Positions 32,685-41,749 of a stretch of 64,000 bases of DNA are shown one piece after another. A program made the position numbers and the translations under genes. The notes under the pieces were generated by a model. That model ran no database searches and was not told where the DNA came from. It saw only the letters and a program-made list of their open reading frames with translations. Numbering within the stretch: position 1 is the first letter of the stretch; every line of letters starts with the position of its first letter. The stretch is from assembly GCA_035470785.1 (NCBI GenBank), contig DATIQN010000065.1, positions 1 to 64,000 of the forward strand, given 5' to 3'. This DNA is from Croceibacterium_B sp035470785 (GTDB taxonomy: Bacteria; Pseudomonadota; Alphaproteobacteria; Sphingomonadales; Sphingomonadaceae).

Positions 32685-35597
32685 CTATTCCGCCGCTTCG
32701 CGCGCGCGTTCCAGCATCGGCTTGAGATAGGCGCCGGTGAAGCTCCGCGCACTCGCCGCGACCGCTTCCGGGGTGCCTTCGGCGACGATCTCGCCGCCGC
32801 GCACGCCGCCTTCGGGGCCGAGGTCGAGGATCCAGTCGGCGGTCTTGATCACGTCGAGGTTGTGCTCGATCACCACCACGCTGTTGCCCTGGTCGACGAG
32901 GCGCTGGAGCACTTCGAGCAGTTTGCGCACGTCCTCGAAGTGGAGGCCGGTGGTCGGTTCGTCGAGGATGTAGAGCGTCTGCCCGGTGGAGCGGCGGCTC
33001 AGCTCCTTGGCCAGCTTGACCCGCTGCGCCTCGCCGCCCGAGAGCGTGGTCGCCTGCTGGCCGACCTTGACGTAGCCGAGGCCGACCTCGTTGAGCATGT
33101 GCATCTTGTCGCGGATCGGCGGCACGGCCTTGAAGAAGCCTTCCGCGTCCTCGATCGTCATGTCGAGCACGTCGGCGATGCTGAGGCCCTTGAACTTCAC
33201 CTCGAGCGTTTCGCGGTTGTAGCGCTTGCCGTGGCATTCCTGGCAGGTGACGTAGACGTCGGGCAGGAAGTGCATCTCGATCTTGATCAGCCCGTCGCCC
33301 TGGCACGCCTCGCACCGGCCGCCCTTGACGTTGAAGCTGAAGCGCCCGGCCTTGTAGCCGCGCGCCTGGCTTTCCGGCAGGCCGGCAAACCAGTCGCGGA
33401 TCTGGGTGAAGGCGCCAGTGTAGGTCGCCGGGTTGGAGCGCGGGGTGCGGCCGATCGGGCTCTGGTCGATCTCGATCACCTTGTCGCACTGCTCGAGCCC
33501 GGTGACCTTGTCGTGCGGCCCGGCGATCACCCGCGCGCCGTTGAGCGTGCGCGCGGCCGAGGGGTAGAGCGTGTCGACCACCAGCGACGACTTGCCGCTG
33601 CCACTGACGCCGGTGATGCAGGTGAAGGTGCCGAGCGGCACGCGCGCGGTGACGTTCTTCAGGTTGTTCGCCCGCGCGCCGTGGACGGTGATCGCGTGGC
33701 CGTTGCCCTTGCGGCGCTTGTGCGGGACCTCGATCGCGCGGCGGCCCGAGAGGTACTGGCCGGTGAGCGAATGTTCGGCGTTGAGGATGTCGTCGAGCGT
33801 ACCCTGCGCGACGATCTCGCCGCCGTGGACCCCGGCGCCGGGGCCGAGGTCGACGATGTGGTCGGCGTGGCGGATCGCGTCCTCGTCGTGCTCGACGACG
33901 ATCACCGTGTTGCCGAGGTCGCGAAGGCGCTTGAGGGTTTCGAGGAGCCGGTCGTTGTCGCGCTGGTGGAGGCCGATGCTCGGTTCGTCGAGGACGTAGA
34001 GCACGCCCGAGAGGCCGCTGCCGATCTGGCTGGCGAGGCGGATGCGCTGACTCTCGCCGCCGCTCAGCGTGCCGCTGGTGCGGTCGAGGTTGAGGTAATC
34101 GAGCCCGACGTTGTCGAGGAAGCCCAGCCGCTCGTTGATCTCCTTGAGGATCGCGCGGGCGATCTGGTTCTGCGTGTCGCCGAGCTGGGCGGGCAGCGCG
34201 AGGAACCAGACCTTGGCGTCGGTGACGCTCATCTTCGTCGGAGTGGCGATGTCGGTGCCGGCGATCTTCACCGCCAGCGCCTTCTCGTTGAGCCGCTTGC
34301 CGTGGCACACCTCGCACGGCTGCGCAGTCTGGAACTTGCTCAGTTCCTCGCGCATCCACGCGCTGTCGGTCTGCAGCATGCGCCGGTTGAGGTTGCCGAT
34401 CACCCCCTCGAACGCCTTGCGCACGGTGTATTCCTTGCGCCCGTCCTTGAAGGTGAGCGGCACCGCGCGACCCCGCGTGCCGAACAGGATGACGTCGCGC
34501 TGCTCTTCGGTCAGGTCGCTCCACGGTGTGGTCAGGTCGAAGCCGTATTCCTTCGCCAGGCTGGCGAGAACCTGCATGTAATACGGGCTCGGCGGGTTGG
34601 ACTTGGCCCACGGCACCACCGCGCCCTGCTTGAGCGTAAGGTTCTCGTTGGGCACGACCAGCTGCGGGTCGAACAGCAGCTTCTCGCCAAGCCCGTCGCA
34701 CGCAGGGCAAGCGCCCTGCGGGGCGTTGAAGCTGAACAGGCGGGGCTCGACTTCCTCGATCGTGAAGCCCGAGACGGGGCAGGCGAACTTTTCGGAGAAG
34801 ACGATGCGGTTGGGCGGCAGGCCGGCGCCCTTCATCGCGCCGCCAGCGTCCTCGACCTCGCGTCCCGGAACGGTGCCCTCGGCCAGGTCGACATAGGCCA
34901 GCCCCTCGGCCAGCTTGAGCGCGGTTTCGAAGCTGTCGGCGAGGCGCGTCTCGATCCCGGCGCGCACCGCCAGCCGGTCGACGACCACCTCGATGTCGTG
35001 CTTGTACTTCTTGTCGAGCGCCGGCGCGTTCTCGATCTCGACCATCTCGCCATCGATCCGCACGCGGGTGAAGCCGGCCTTCTGCCACTCGGCCAACTCA
35101 CGCCGGTATTCGCCCTTGCGCCCGCGCACGACCGGGGCGAGCAGGTATAGCCGCGTCCCCTCGGGCAGCGCCATGACCCGGTCGACCATGTTGGAGACGG
35201 TCTGCGCCTCGATAGGCAGGCCGGTGGCGGGCGAGTACGGCACTCCCACGCGCGCCCACAGCAGGCGCATGTAATCGTAGATCTCGGTCACCGTGGCGAC
35301 GGTTGAGCGCGGATTGCGGCTGGTGGTCTTTTGCTCGATCGAGATCGCTGGGCTCAGCCCGTCGATATGCTCGACATCGGGCTTCTGCATCATCTCGAGG
35401 AACTGCCGCGCGTAGGCGCTGAGCGATTCCACGTAGCGCCGCTGCCCTTCGGCATAGATCGTATCGAACGCGAGGCTGCTCTTGCCCGAGCCCGAAAGCC
35501 CGGTGATCACGATCAGCTTCTCGCGCGGAAGTTCGATGTCGAACCCCTTGAGATTGTGCTCCCGCGCGCCGCGGACGGAGATGGTGGTGAGACTCAT
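32685..35597 (-). CDS. uvrA: Excinuclease ABC subunit UvrA
   Basis: A 970-residue DNA-damage recognition ATPase of nucleotide excision repair, acting with UvrB. Both ABC modules are complete: Walker A GLSGSGKSSLAFDTIYAEG near 32 and GVSGSGKSSLVVDTLYPS near 650, and signatures LSGGESQRIRLA and LSGGEAQRVKLA. Zinc-binding cysteines are visible in CPVSGFTIEE and CPACDGLG, and again in CEACQGDG and CQECHGKRY. Length is normal. A consensus alphaproteobacterial LexA box lies 12 bases before the start, so it is very likely an SOS gene. Confidence 0.98.
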   Translation of the reverse strand: MSLTTISVRGAREHNLKGFDIELPREKLIVITGLSGSGKSSLAFDTIYAEGQRRYVESLSAYARQFLEMMQKPDVEHIDGLSPAISIEQKTTSRNPRSTVATVTEIYDYMRLLWARVGVPYSPATGLPIEAQTVSNMVDRVMALPEGTRLYLLAPVVRGRKGEYRRELAEWQKAGFTRVRIDGEMVEIENAPALDKKYKHDIEVVVDRLAVRAGIETRLADSFETALKLAEGLAYVDLAEGTVPGREVEDAGGAMKGAGLPPNRIVFSEKFACPVSGFTIEEVEPRLFSFNAPQGACPACDGLGEKLLFDPQLVVPNENLTLKQGAVVPWAKSNPPSPYYMQVLASLAKEYGFDLTTPWSDLTEEQRDVILFGTRGRAVPLTFKDGRKEYTVRKAFEGVIGNLNRRMLQTDSAWMREELSKFQTAQPCEVCHGKRLNEKALAVKIAGTDIATPTKMSVTDAKVWFLALPAQLGDTQNQIARAILKEINERLGFLDNVGLDYLNLDRTSGTLSGGESQRIRLASQIGSGLSGVLYVLDEPSIGLHQRDNDRLLETLKRLRDLGNTVIVVEHDEDAIRHADHIVDLGPGAGVHGGEIVAQGTLDDILNAEHSLTGQYLSGRRAIEVPHKRRKGNGHAITVHGARANNLKNVTARVPLGTFTCITGVSGSGKSSLVVDTLYPSAARTLNGARVIAGPHDKVTGLEQCDKVIEIDQSPIGRTPRSNPATYTGAFTQIRDWFAGLPESQARGYKAGRFSFNVKGGRCEACQGDGLIKIEMHFLPDVYVTCQECHGKRYNRETLEVKFKGLSIADVLDMTIEDAEGFFKAVPPIRDKMHMLNEVGLGYVKVGQQATTLSGGEAQRVKLAKELSRRSTGQTLYILDEPTTGLHFEDVRKLLEVLQRLVDQGNSVVVIEHNLDVIKTADWILDLGPEGGVRGGEIVAEGTPEAVAASARSFTGAYLKPMLERAREAAE

Positions 35598-35608
35598 CGA
35601 GAATGGAT

Positions 35609-35623
35609 GTTCCGCAAATGTTC
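35609..35623 (-). promoter_or_regulatory. LexA (SOS) box of uvrA
   Basis: GTTC, seven bases, GTTC: an exact match to the alphaproteobacterial LexA direct-repeat consensus GTTC-N7-GTTC (35609-35623 on the plus strand; the complementary orientation reads GAAC-N7-GAAC). It lies 12 bases from the uvrA ATG, where bound LexA would block initiation. Confidence 0.8.
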
Positions 35624-35995
35624 GCAGGCGTCAAGGGGCACCGAACGGCCGCCCCACAGGCTCACCGGCCATGTGGGGGGATTCATTCCGTTTTCAACGC
35701 TGTCAGGCCCATCGCCAGCTGCGGTAGGGCCGGTCCCCCGCGTCTGTTTGCAGCCAGCCCTCATAAAATTAGCCAAGGACGGATCATGGTGCCACCGCAA
35801 GCATGAGGAAAATGCACGGATTCCTGGGCGCGCGCAACATGCCCCCCGGCGGTTTGCCCGCTTCATGTATTTCATCGACGCCAGGCCGCCGTTCATCGAC
35901 AAGCTCTCGCGCTCATGGCAAAGGATAGTTTCGCTGCTAACCAGTTGCGTCCGGGGCGGGCGCACGCTCGATTTGTCTGACGGGGACTCTCTTCC
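35624..35995. other. Intergenic region between uvrA and the M13 peptidase
   Basis: This divergent gap must hold promoters for both genes. Apart from the LexA box at its left edge I see no gene, repeat or strong hairpin. The base composition is more even than in the flanking coding regions. Confidence 0.5.
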
Positions 35996-38041
35996 ATGAC
36001 CAATTTCAAGACCTTGCTTTGCTCGGCCACCGCGCTTGCGCTGCTCGCCGGTGCTTCCGCGCCGGTCCTCGCGCAAGACGCCGCGCCGACCAACGAGATC
36101 GTCGTCAACGGCCACGCCGCGATCGGCAGTTTCGGCGTCGACCTTTCCGCGCGCGACACCAGCGCCAAGCCCGGCGACGATTTCGAGCGCTACGCCTCGG
36201 GGAAGTGGATCGACGCGACCGTGATCCCGTCGGACCGGCCGTCGACCGGCTCGTTCGTCAACCTCAGCGAGGACGTGCGGACAGAACTGCAGAAGCTGAT
36301 CACCGAAGCCCCCGCGGGTACCAAGTACGGCGCCTTGTACAGCGCCTTCATGGATGAAAAGGCCGCCGAACGCGCCGGACTGAAGCCGCTGATGACCGAT
36401 CTCGCGCCGGTACGGGCGATCTCCGACAAGAGCCAGTTCGCGCGCTTCATGGCCTCCACCAACGGTAAGTTCGGCATCAACTTGATCGACTACGGAGTTG
36501 ATGCGGACACCGCCGATCCGACGATGAATGTGCTGTGGCTGGGCCAGGGCGGCATCGGCCTGCCCGACAAGGATTATTACTTTAACAGGCAGTTCGCGCC
36601 GCAGCGTGCCGCCTATCTGGCCTACATCCAGCGCACGATGAAGGCGATCGGCGCGCCCGACGCCGCCGGCGCTGCCTCGAGGATCATGGCCTTCGAGACC
36701 GAGGTGGCCTCGCTCAGCTGGGATATCGCCCAGCGCCGCCAGATCGAGCTCGAGAACAACCCCTATTCGACCGACGAGCTCAAGGCCTATGCCCCCGGGA
36801 TCGATTGGGACGCCTATTTCGCCGGCGCCAACGTCGGTCCGCAGAAGCGCATGATCGCCGGCGAAAACACCGCGATCAAGCGCCTGGCGGCGCTCTACGC
36901 GGCGACGCCGCTCGAGACGCTAAAGCTGTGGCAGGAATTTCACGTGGCCGATCAAGCCTCGCCCTATCTCAACAAGGCGATGGTCGACAGCCGGTTTGCC
37001 TACACCAGCAAGCTTTCCGGCGTGACCGAGAACCAGCCGCGCTGGAAGCGGGCGATCACCCTGGTCAACGGCTCGCTCGGCGAGCTCGTCGGCCAGGCCT
37101 ATGTCGAGAAATACTTCCCGCCCATCGCCAAGATGCGGATGGAAGAGCTGGTTAAGAACCTCAAGCTGGCGATGGCCGACCGCATCATGGGCAACAGCTG
37201 GATGAGCGAGCCGACCAAGCAGGCCGCGCTCGAGAAGCTGTCCAAGATGGACGTGATGGTCGGTTATCCCGACAAGTGGCGCGACTACGGTCCGCTGCAG
37301 ATCAGCGCCAACGACCTGTTCGGCGATGCCGAGCGGGCCGGCCAGTTCGAAGCCGATTACCAGATGAGCCATCTCGGCAAGCCGGTCGACCGCAAACTGT
37401 GGGGCATGAACCCGCAGACGGTGAATGCGTATAACGGCGGGCTCGAGAACAAGATCGTGTTCCCGGCCGGCATCCTGCAGCCCCCGTTCTTCGATGCCTA
37501 CGCCGATCCGGCGGTCAATTACGGCGCCATCGGCGTCGTCATCGGCCACGAGATCAGCCACGGGTTCGACGACCAGGGCCGCAAGATCGACGCCACCGGC
37601 GCCGTGCGCGACTGGTGGACCCCCGGGGATGCCCAGCGCTTCCAGGCCGAGGCCAAGAAGTTCGGTGCGCAGTATGCCGCGTTCGAAGTCGCTCCGGGCG
37701 CGCATATCAACCCCGACCTGACGATGGGCGAGAACATCGCCGACTTCGCCGGGCTCAACGTGGCGCTCGATGCCTATCACCGTTCGCTGAACGGCAAGGA
37801 AGCGCCGGTGATCGACGGGCTGACCGGCGACCAGCGCTTCTTCCTCGCCTACGCGCAGGTGTGGAAGTCCAAGGCGCGCGAGGATTCGCTCCGCCAGCAG
37901 GTCACGACCGATCCACACAGCCCGCCGCGCTATCGCACGATCGTGCCGCTGCGCGATCTCGATGCTTGGTACAAGGCGTTCGACATCAAGCCGGGCAGCA
38001 AGCTGTACATCGCGCCCGAGGACCGGGTGCACATCTGGTAG
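35996..38041 (+). CDS. Exported M13-family zinc metallopeptidase (PepO/neprilysin type)
   Basis: A 681-residue peptidase with a signal peptide cut near APVLAQD. The zinc site is H518-E-I-S-H522 with the third ligand E579 in GENIADFAGLNVALDAY, both exactly as in M13. The N-terminal helical domain begins with DLSARDTSAKPGDDFERYAS and GKWIDATVIPSDRPSTGSF, also family hallmarks. The C-terminal TDPHSPPRYR motif carries the substrate-binding Arg. It degrades peptides in the envelope. A hairpin follows its stop. Confidence 0.95.
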   Translation: MTNFKTLLCSATALALLAGASAPVLAQDAAPTNEIVVNGHAAIGSFGVDLSARDTSAKPGDDFERYASGKWIDATVIPSDRPSTGSFVNLSEDVRTELQKLITEAPAGTKYGALYSAFMDEKAAERAGLKPLMTDLAPVRAISDKSQFARFMASTNGKFGINLIDYGVDADTADPTMNVLWLGQGGIGLPDKDYYFNRQFAPQRAAYLAYIQRTMKAIGAPDAAGAASRIMAFETEVASLSWDIAQRRQIELENNPYSTDELKAYAPGIDWDAYFAGANVGPQKRMIAGENTAIKRLAALYAATPLETLKLWQEFHVADQASPYLNKAMVDSRFAYTSKLSGVTENQPRWKRAITLVNGSLGELVGQAYVEKYFPPIAKMRMEELVKNLKLAMADRIMGNSWMSEPTKQAALEKLSKMDVMVGYPDKWRDYGPLQISANDLFGDAERAGQFEADYQMSHLGKPVDRKLWGMNPQTVNAYNGGLENKIVFPAGILQPPFFDAYADPAVNYGAIGVVIGHEISHGFDDQGRKIDATGAVRDWWTPGDAQRFQAEAKKFGAQYAAFEVAPGAHINPDLTMGENIADFAGLNVALDAYHRSLNGKEAPVIDGLTGDQRFFLAYAQVWKSKAREDSLRQQVTTDPHSPPRYRTIVPLRDLDAWYKAFDIKPGSKLYIAPEDRVHIW

Positions 38042-38053
38042 GAACGCGTTCGA

Positions 38054-38079
38054 TTCGGCCAGCAGCGACGCTGGCCGAA
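38054..38079 (+). terminator. Strong hairpin after the M13 peptidase
   Basis: TTCGGCCAGC pairs perfectly over 10 bp with GCTGGCCGAA around AGCGAC, 13 bases beyond the stop. No U-run follows, so it may be a weak or Rho-assisted terminator or an RNA-stabilising structure. Confidence 0.45.
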
Positions 38080-38148
38080 CCGCGCTTGCCTGAGCGCGGC
38101 GGATGATAGACAACGTGGCCAGGGATCGCGCAGGCCGCGGAGGTTCGT

Positions 38149-38724
38149 ATGCCCAAGGGACTGGCACATCACACGTGGGTGTGGATTCTCGCGCGCGGGA
38201 TATTGCTCGTGCTGCTGGGGGTCTTCGCCACGCTGGCGCCCGGGTTCGCACTGTACGTCTTCGCGCTGGTTTTCGCCGCGTTCAGCTTCGCCGACGGGGT
38301 GCTCGCGCTGATCGGCGGCATCCGCGCAGCGCGGCATGACGGCCGCCATTGGGGCGGAATGGTACTCAGCGGGCTCGCCGGGATCGCGATCGGCGTGCTG
38401 TTCGTGCTGTTTCCGCTCGCTTCGACGCTCACTTACGCACTGCTGGTCGTGTGGCTCGTCGCGGCCTGGGCCGTGATCACCGGCCTTCTCGAGGTGTCCG
38501 CCGCGATCCGCTTGAGGCAGGAGATCAAGGGCGAATGGCTGCTCGCGCTCTCGGGTACACTCTCGGTTTTGCTCGGGATTGCGCTGGTCTGGCTGCTGTT
38601 CGCAAGGCCCGCCGCAACCCTGCTTTCGGTCGCATGGCTGATTGCGATCTACGCCGTCGTCGCGGGCGTGGCGCTGATCGTGCTCGGCATGCGTATGCGC
38701 CGCAGGGCGGCGGGACAGGGATAA
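38149..38724 (+). CDS. HdeD-family membrane protein
   Basis: A 191-residue protein with six evenly spaced transmembrane helices arranged as three repeats of a two-helix unit (GILLVLLGVFATLAPGFAL, GLAGIAIGVLFVLFPLAS, GTLSVLLGIALVWLLFARP open each). This is the HdeD/DUF308 pattern, linked to acid resistance in E. coli. GGAGG lies 6 bases before the ATG. The stop is two bases from the thpR start, so the two are coupled. Confidence 0.9.
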   Translation: MPKGLAHHTWVWILARGILLVLLGVFATLAPGFALYVFALVFAAFSFADGVLALIGGIRAARHDGRHWGGMVLSGLAGIAIGVLFVLFPLASTLTYALLVVWLVAAWAVITGLLEVSAAIRLRQEIKGEWLLALSGTLSVLLGIALVWLLFARPAATLLSVAWLIAIYAVVAGVALIVLGMRMRRRAAGQG

Positions 38725-38726
38725 CG

Positions 38727-39257
38727 TTGGCGCGGCTGTTCCTCGCCATCCGGCCGCCACAGAGTACGCGCGACGCGCTGCTGAGCGCGATGGGCGGGAT
38801 CGAAGGGGCGCGTTGGCAAGACGACGAACAGCTTCACCTGACGCTGGCCTTTGCCGGAGACGTCGCGATCCCCCAGACAGACGATCTCGTAGAGGCGCTG
38901 GCTGAGGTTGAAAGCGCCGGATTTCCGGCCGAAATCGCCGGCGTCGGTCATTTCGAACGCAAGGGGACTCCGGCCGCGGTTTGGGCCCGGGTTCCGCTCA
39001 CCGAGCCGCTGGCGCAGCTCCAGCGCCGCGTCGAGCGTGCCTGCCGCCGCGTTGGGCTCGCCCCCGAAAAACGGGTCTATCGCCCGCACGTAACCCTGGC
39101 GCGGCTGCCGCGCGCCGCCGGCCCGATCGGCGATTGGCTGGCCGAGCATGGAACGCTTCGCGCCGCACCGTGGGACGTGGCTGGCTTCACGCTGTTCGAA
39201 AGTCACTTGCGGCCTGAGGGCGCGTCTTACGTGCCGCTGGTCGATTACGAGTTCTGA
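38727..39257 (+). CDS. thpR: RNA 2',3'-cyclic phosphodiesterase
   Basis: A 176-residue 2H-phosphoesterase. The two catalytic HxTx motifs are HLTLAF at about 36 and HVTLARLPRA at about 120. The start MARLFLAIRPPQSTRDAL and the ending FESHLRPEGASYVPL are typical of ThpR. The enzyme opens cyclic phosphates at RNA ends. Initiation is probably at the TTG at 38727, preceded by an ACAGGG ribosome site within the end of hdeD; there is no ATG before the conserved sequence. Confidence 0.88.
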   Translation: MARLFLAIRPPQSTRDALLSAMGGIEGARWQDDEQLHLTLAFAGDVAIPQTDDLVEALAEVESAGFPAEIAGVGHFERKGTPAAVWARVPLTEPLAQLQRRVERACRRVGLAPEKRVYRPHVTLARLPRAAGPIGDWLAEHGTLRAAPWDVAGFTLFESHLRPEGASYVPLVDYEF

Positions 39258-39261
39258 CGAA

Positions 39262-39987
39262 CTAACCGGCCACCAGCGCCCGCGCTCCACGCACGCCAAG
39301 CCAGCGCGCCCGCACGCCCCAGACGGGTCCGATCACCGTCGGGTCGAGCGCCGTTTCGGCCGGTCCATCGGCGGTCAAGTGTCCGCGATCGAGCACCAGC
39401 ACGCGGTCGGCGTGGTTCATCGCCAGCGCGAGGTCGTGCAGCACCAGAACCACGCCCGCGCCCGCGTGCGCCGCGCCGCGCAGATGGCCGAGCAGCGCGA
39501 GCTGGTGGCCGAGATCAAGCGCGGCGAGAGGCTCGTCGGCAAGGATCCAGCGCGGCTCCCCGGCGAGCACGCGGGCCAACAACGCGCTCGCTTTTTGTCC
39601 ACCAGACAATGACATAACCGATCGATTTGAGAAGGTCTCGAGGTCTAGCGCGGCCAGTGCCGCGTTGACTTGCGCGTCACCCACGCCGCCGTGAGGCAAT
39701 CGCCCAAGTGCGACGAGGTTGCGCACCGACAGGTCCCAGGCGATCTCGCCCGACTGCGGCAGGTAGCCGATCGCCTCGGCCCGCTGGCGCGGCGGCAGCG
39801 ACGCCAAGGGTGTATCGTCGAGCAGGACCGCTCCGCTGTCCGGCGCCAGCAGGCCCGCGAGGCACTGCAATAGAGTCGACTTGCCGGCCCCGTTGGGCCC
39901 GCAGATCGCCGTGATCGCGCCGGGACGGAGTGAAGCGCTGACGTCATCGAGGCGTCCTGCCAGTGCGAGGTTGCGCGCTTCGAGCAT
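39262..39987 (-). CDS. btuD: Vitamin B12 ABC transporter ATP-binding protein BtuD
   Basis: A 241-residue cytoplasmic ATPase. Walker A is GPNGAGKST near 31, the Q-loop is GYLPQSGEIAWDLSVRN, the signature is LSGGQ, Walker B ends WILADEP, and the H-loop is VVLVLHDLA. It is of the FhuC/BtuD type that pairs with FecCD permeases. It is last in btuB-btuF-btuC-btuD, and its ATG overlaps the btuC stop (TGATG). Assignment to B12 rests on the riboswitch and BtuB in the same operon. Confidence 0.9.
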   Translation of the reverse strand: MLEARNLALAGRLDDVSASLRPGAITAICGPNGAGKSTLLQCLAGLLAPDSGAVLLDDTPLASLPPRQRAEAIGYLPQSGEIAWDLSVRNLVALGRLPHGGVGDAQVNAALAALDLETFSNRSVMSLSGGQKASALLARVLAGEPRWILADEPLAALDLGHQLALLGHLRGAAHAGAGVVLVLHDLALAMNHADRVLVLDRGHLTADGPAETALDPTVIGPVWGVRARWLGVRGARALVAG

Positions 39988-40940
39988 CACACCGCCTCCC
40001 GCCGCATCTTGAGCAGCAAGTGAAGAAAGAACGGCGCGCCGATCAGGCTCAGAGCAATCCCCAGCCGCAACTCGGTCACCAGCGGCAGGATGCGGCAGAT
40101 GCAGTCCGCCACCAGCACCAGTAGCGCCCCTGCTAGCGCGCTCGGCACGATCAGCGAGCTGGGCCGCCGGTCGGTCAGCGGGCGCACGAGGTGCGGCACC
40201 ATCAGCCCGACGAAGCCGATCACCCCGGCGACCGCGACGCCGCTGCCCACTGCCAAGCCGGCGCCCGCGACGAGGAGTGCCTGAAGCCGCCCGGGCGACA
40301 CGCCGAGCGAGCGCGCCGCCGCCTCGCCGAGAGTCAGCGCGTCGAGCCCACGGCCGGCGAGCTGCAGAAGTATGATTCCGACGAGCGTCAACGGCGCAGC
40401 CAGCCAGACGTCGGGCCAGCCGCGGTCGGTCAGCGCGCCCATCAGCCAGACGACGATCTCGCTCGTCGCAAAGGCGTTCGGCGCGAGGCTGATAGCCAGG
40501 CTGGTGAGCGCGCCGGCAAGGCTCGCAATCATCATCCCGGCGAGGGTGAACAGAGCGATGCCGCCCGCCCGCCCGGCAATGAGCGTGAGGAGGAGCATCG
40601 CCCCGCCCGCACCGGCCAGCGCGAACAGCGGAAGCAGCCACGGACTAGCCGCGTAGCCGAGCAGTAGGCTCAGCACCGCTCCCAGCGCCGCGCCGGGAGC
40701 GATGCCGAACAGCCCGGGATCGGCGAGCGGGTTGCGCAGGTAACCCTGCATCGCCGCCCCGGCCGCGCCGAGCCCGCCGCCGATGGTCACCGCCAGCACT
40801 GAGCGCGGCAGCCTCAGCTCGCCGAGGATCACGGCCGCGTTGGGTGTCGCCCACGGATCGAGCCACACGCGCCCGGCGAGCAGCGAAAGCGGAATCGCGA
40901 TGACAAGGGCGACGAGGAGTATGGCGATGGCCCGCGTCAT
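39987..40940 (-). CDS. btuC: Vitamin B12 ABC transporter permease BtuC
   Basis: A 317-residue FecCD-family permease with about nine to ten membrane helices. Family landmarks are LRLPRSVLAVTIGGGLGAAG, MQGYLRNPLADPGLFGIAPG, GEAAARSLGVSPGRLQALLV (the coupling helix region), and FVGLMVPHLVRPL. The start overlaps the btuF stop and its own stop overlaps btuD, so subunit production is coupled. Confidence 0.93.
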   Translation of the reverse strand: MTRAIAILLVALVIAIPLSLLAGRVWLDPWATPNAAVILGELRLPRSVLAVTIGGGLGAAGAAMQGYLRNPLADPGLFGIAPGAALGAVLSLLLGYAASPWLLPLFALAGAGGAMLLLTLIAGRAGGIALFTLAGMMIASLAGALTSLAISLAPNAFATSEIVVWLMGALTDRGWPDVWLAAPLTLVGIILLQLAGRGLDALTLGEAAARSLGVSPGRLQALLVAGAGLAVGSGVAVAGVIGFVGLMVPHLVRPLTDRRPSSLIVPSALAGALLVLVADCICRILPLVTELRLGIALSLIGAPFFLHLLLKMRREAV

Positions 40941-41749
40941 GATTGCGTGTCCCTCAGTTCCGCGAGCCTTGCCGCCAGCCGCGGGATCGTCGGGCCGCCG
41001 CAGAACAGCAAGTTCGGCTCGATCGAGGCGTAACGCACGCCGCGCAAGTGACGGAGCGCCGGGTGCTGCTCCATCCGCTCGCCGCCGGCGGCGATCACCA
41101 GTTGCGGCGGGTCGGCGAGGACCTGTTCGAGCGGCAGGTACGCGCCTTGCCCGAGCCCGCGCGCGGCTGACTGGCTGGCAAAGCCGCTGTTCGCCAGCAG
41201 CTGGGCGACGAGCGTGTCCAGCCCGGGAACGAGGCCGCCTTCCTGCCAGACGAGCGCCGTCACGGACTGTCCCGAGCGGCGCGCGGCCGCGACGGCGTGA
41301 TCGATACGATCGATGAGCGCTTCGCCTTTCGCGGTTTCGCCTGACAGCCCCGCCAGGCGGCGCACTTGCGCCTCGCTGGTCGCGGCGGTGGCGGCGATTC
41401 CAACGGTTTCCACACGCACACCGAGCCGGCTGAAGGCCTGTGCTGTCGATGGGTCAAGATAAGTCCCGGTCACGACCACGTCAGGCTTGAGCGCGAGCAC
41501 TTCCTCGACCGTGCCGCCGGTTGCCGGGTAGCGCCGCGCTTCGGCGATAGGCATCGAGCTGGCGCGCGGATCGTGACTGTAACGCGAAACCGCCAGGAGC
41601 TGTCCCGGCGCGGTCACTTCGGCGAGGATCGCGTCGGTGCAAGGATTTAGGCTGACGATCGTCGGATGGGCCGATCGGTCCTTGGCCGGGGGCTGCGCAG
41701 CGCACGACGCCAGCGCGAAAGGCACGAGAGCGGCGAGGATCGCTCTCAT
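40937..41749 (-). CDS. btuF: Vitamin B12-binding lipoprotein BtuF
   Basis: A 270-residue class III substrate-binding protein. The N-terminus MRAILAALVPFALASC ends in a lipobox, so it is anchored in the inner membrane. The domain contains IVSLNPCTDAILAEVTAPGQ, EVLALKPDVVVTGTYLD, a long connecting helix around RRLAGLSGETAKGEALIDRI, and PLEQVLADPPQLVIAAGG. It is placed between btuB and btuC and overlaps both by ATGA. It delivers corrinoid from the receptor to BtuCD. Confidence 0.9.
   Translation of the reverse strand: MRAILAALVPFALASCAAQPPAKDRSAHPTIVSLNPCTDAILAEVTAPGQLLAVSRYSHDPRASSMPIAEARRYPATGGTVEEVLALKPDVVVTGTYLDPSTAQAFSRLGVRVETVGIAATAATSEAQVRRLAGLSGETAKGEALIDRIDHAVAAARRSGQSVTALVWQEGGLVPGLDTLVAQLLANSGFASQSAARGLGQGAYLPLEQVLADPPQLVIAAGGERMEQHPALRHLRGVRYASIEPNLLFCGGPTIPRLAARLAELRDTQS

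Noticed and set aside
32862..35150. A 762-codon open frame on the plus strand, antisense to uvrA
   Set aside because: It is a shadow of GC-rich uvrA codons: composition is dominated by Val, Ala, Asp, Glu and Arg without any recognisable domain, and uvrA on the other strand is certain.
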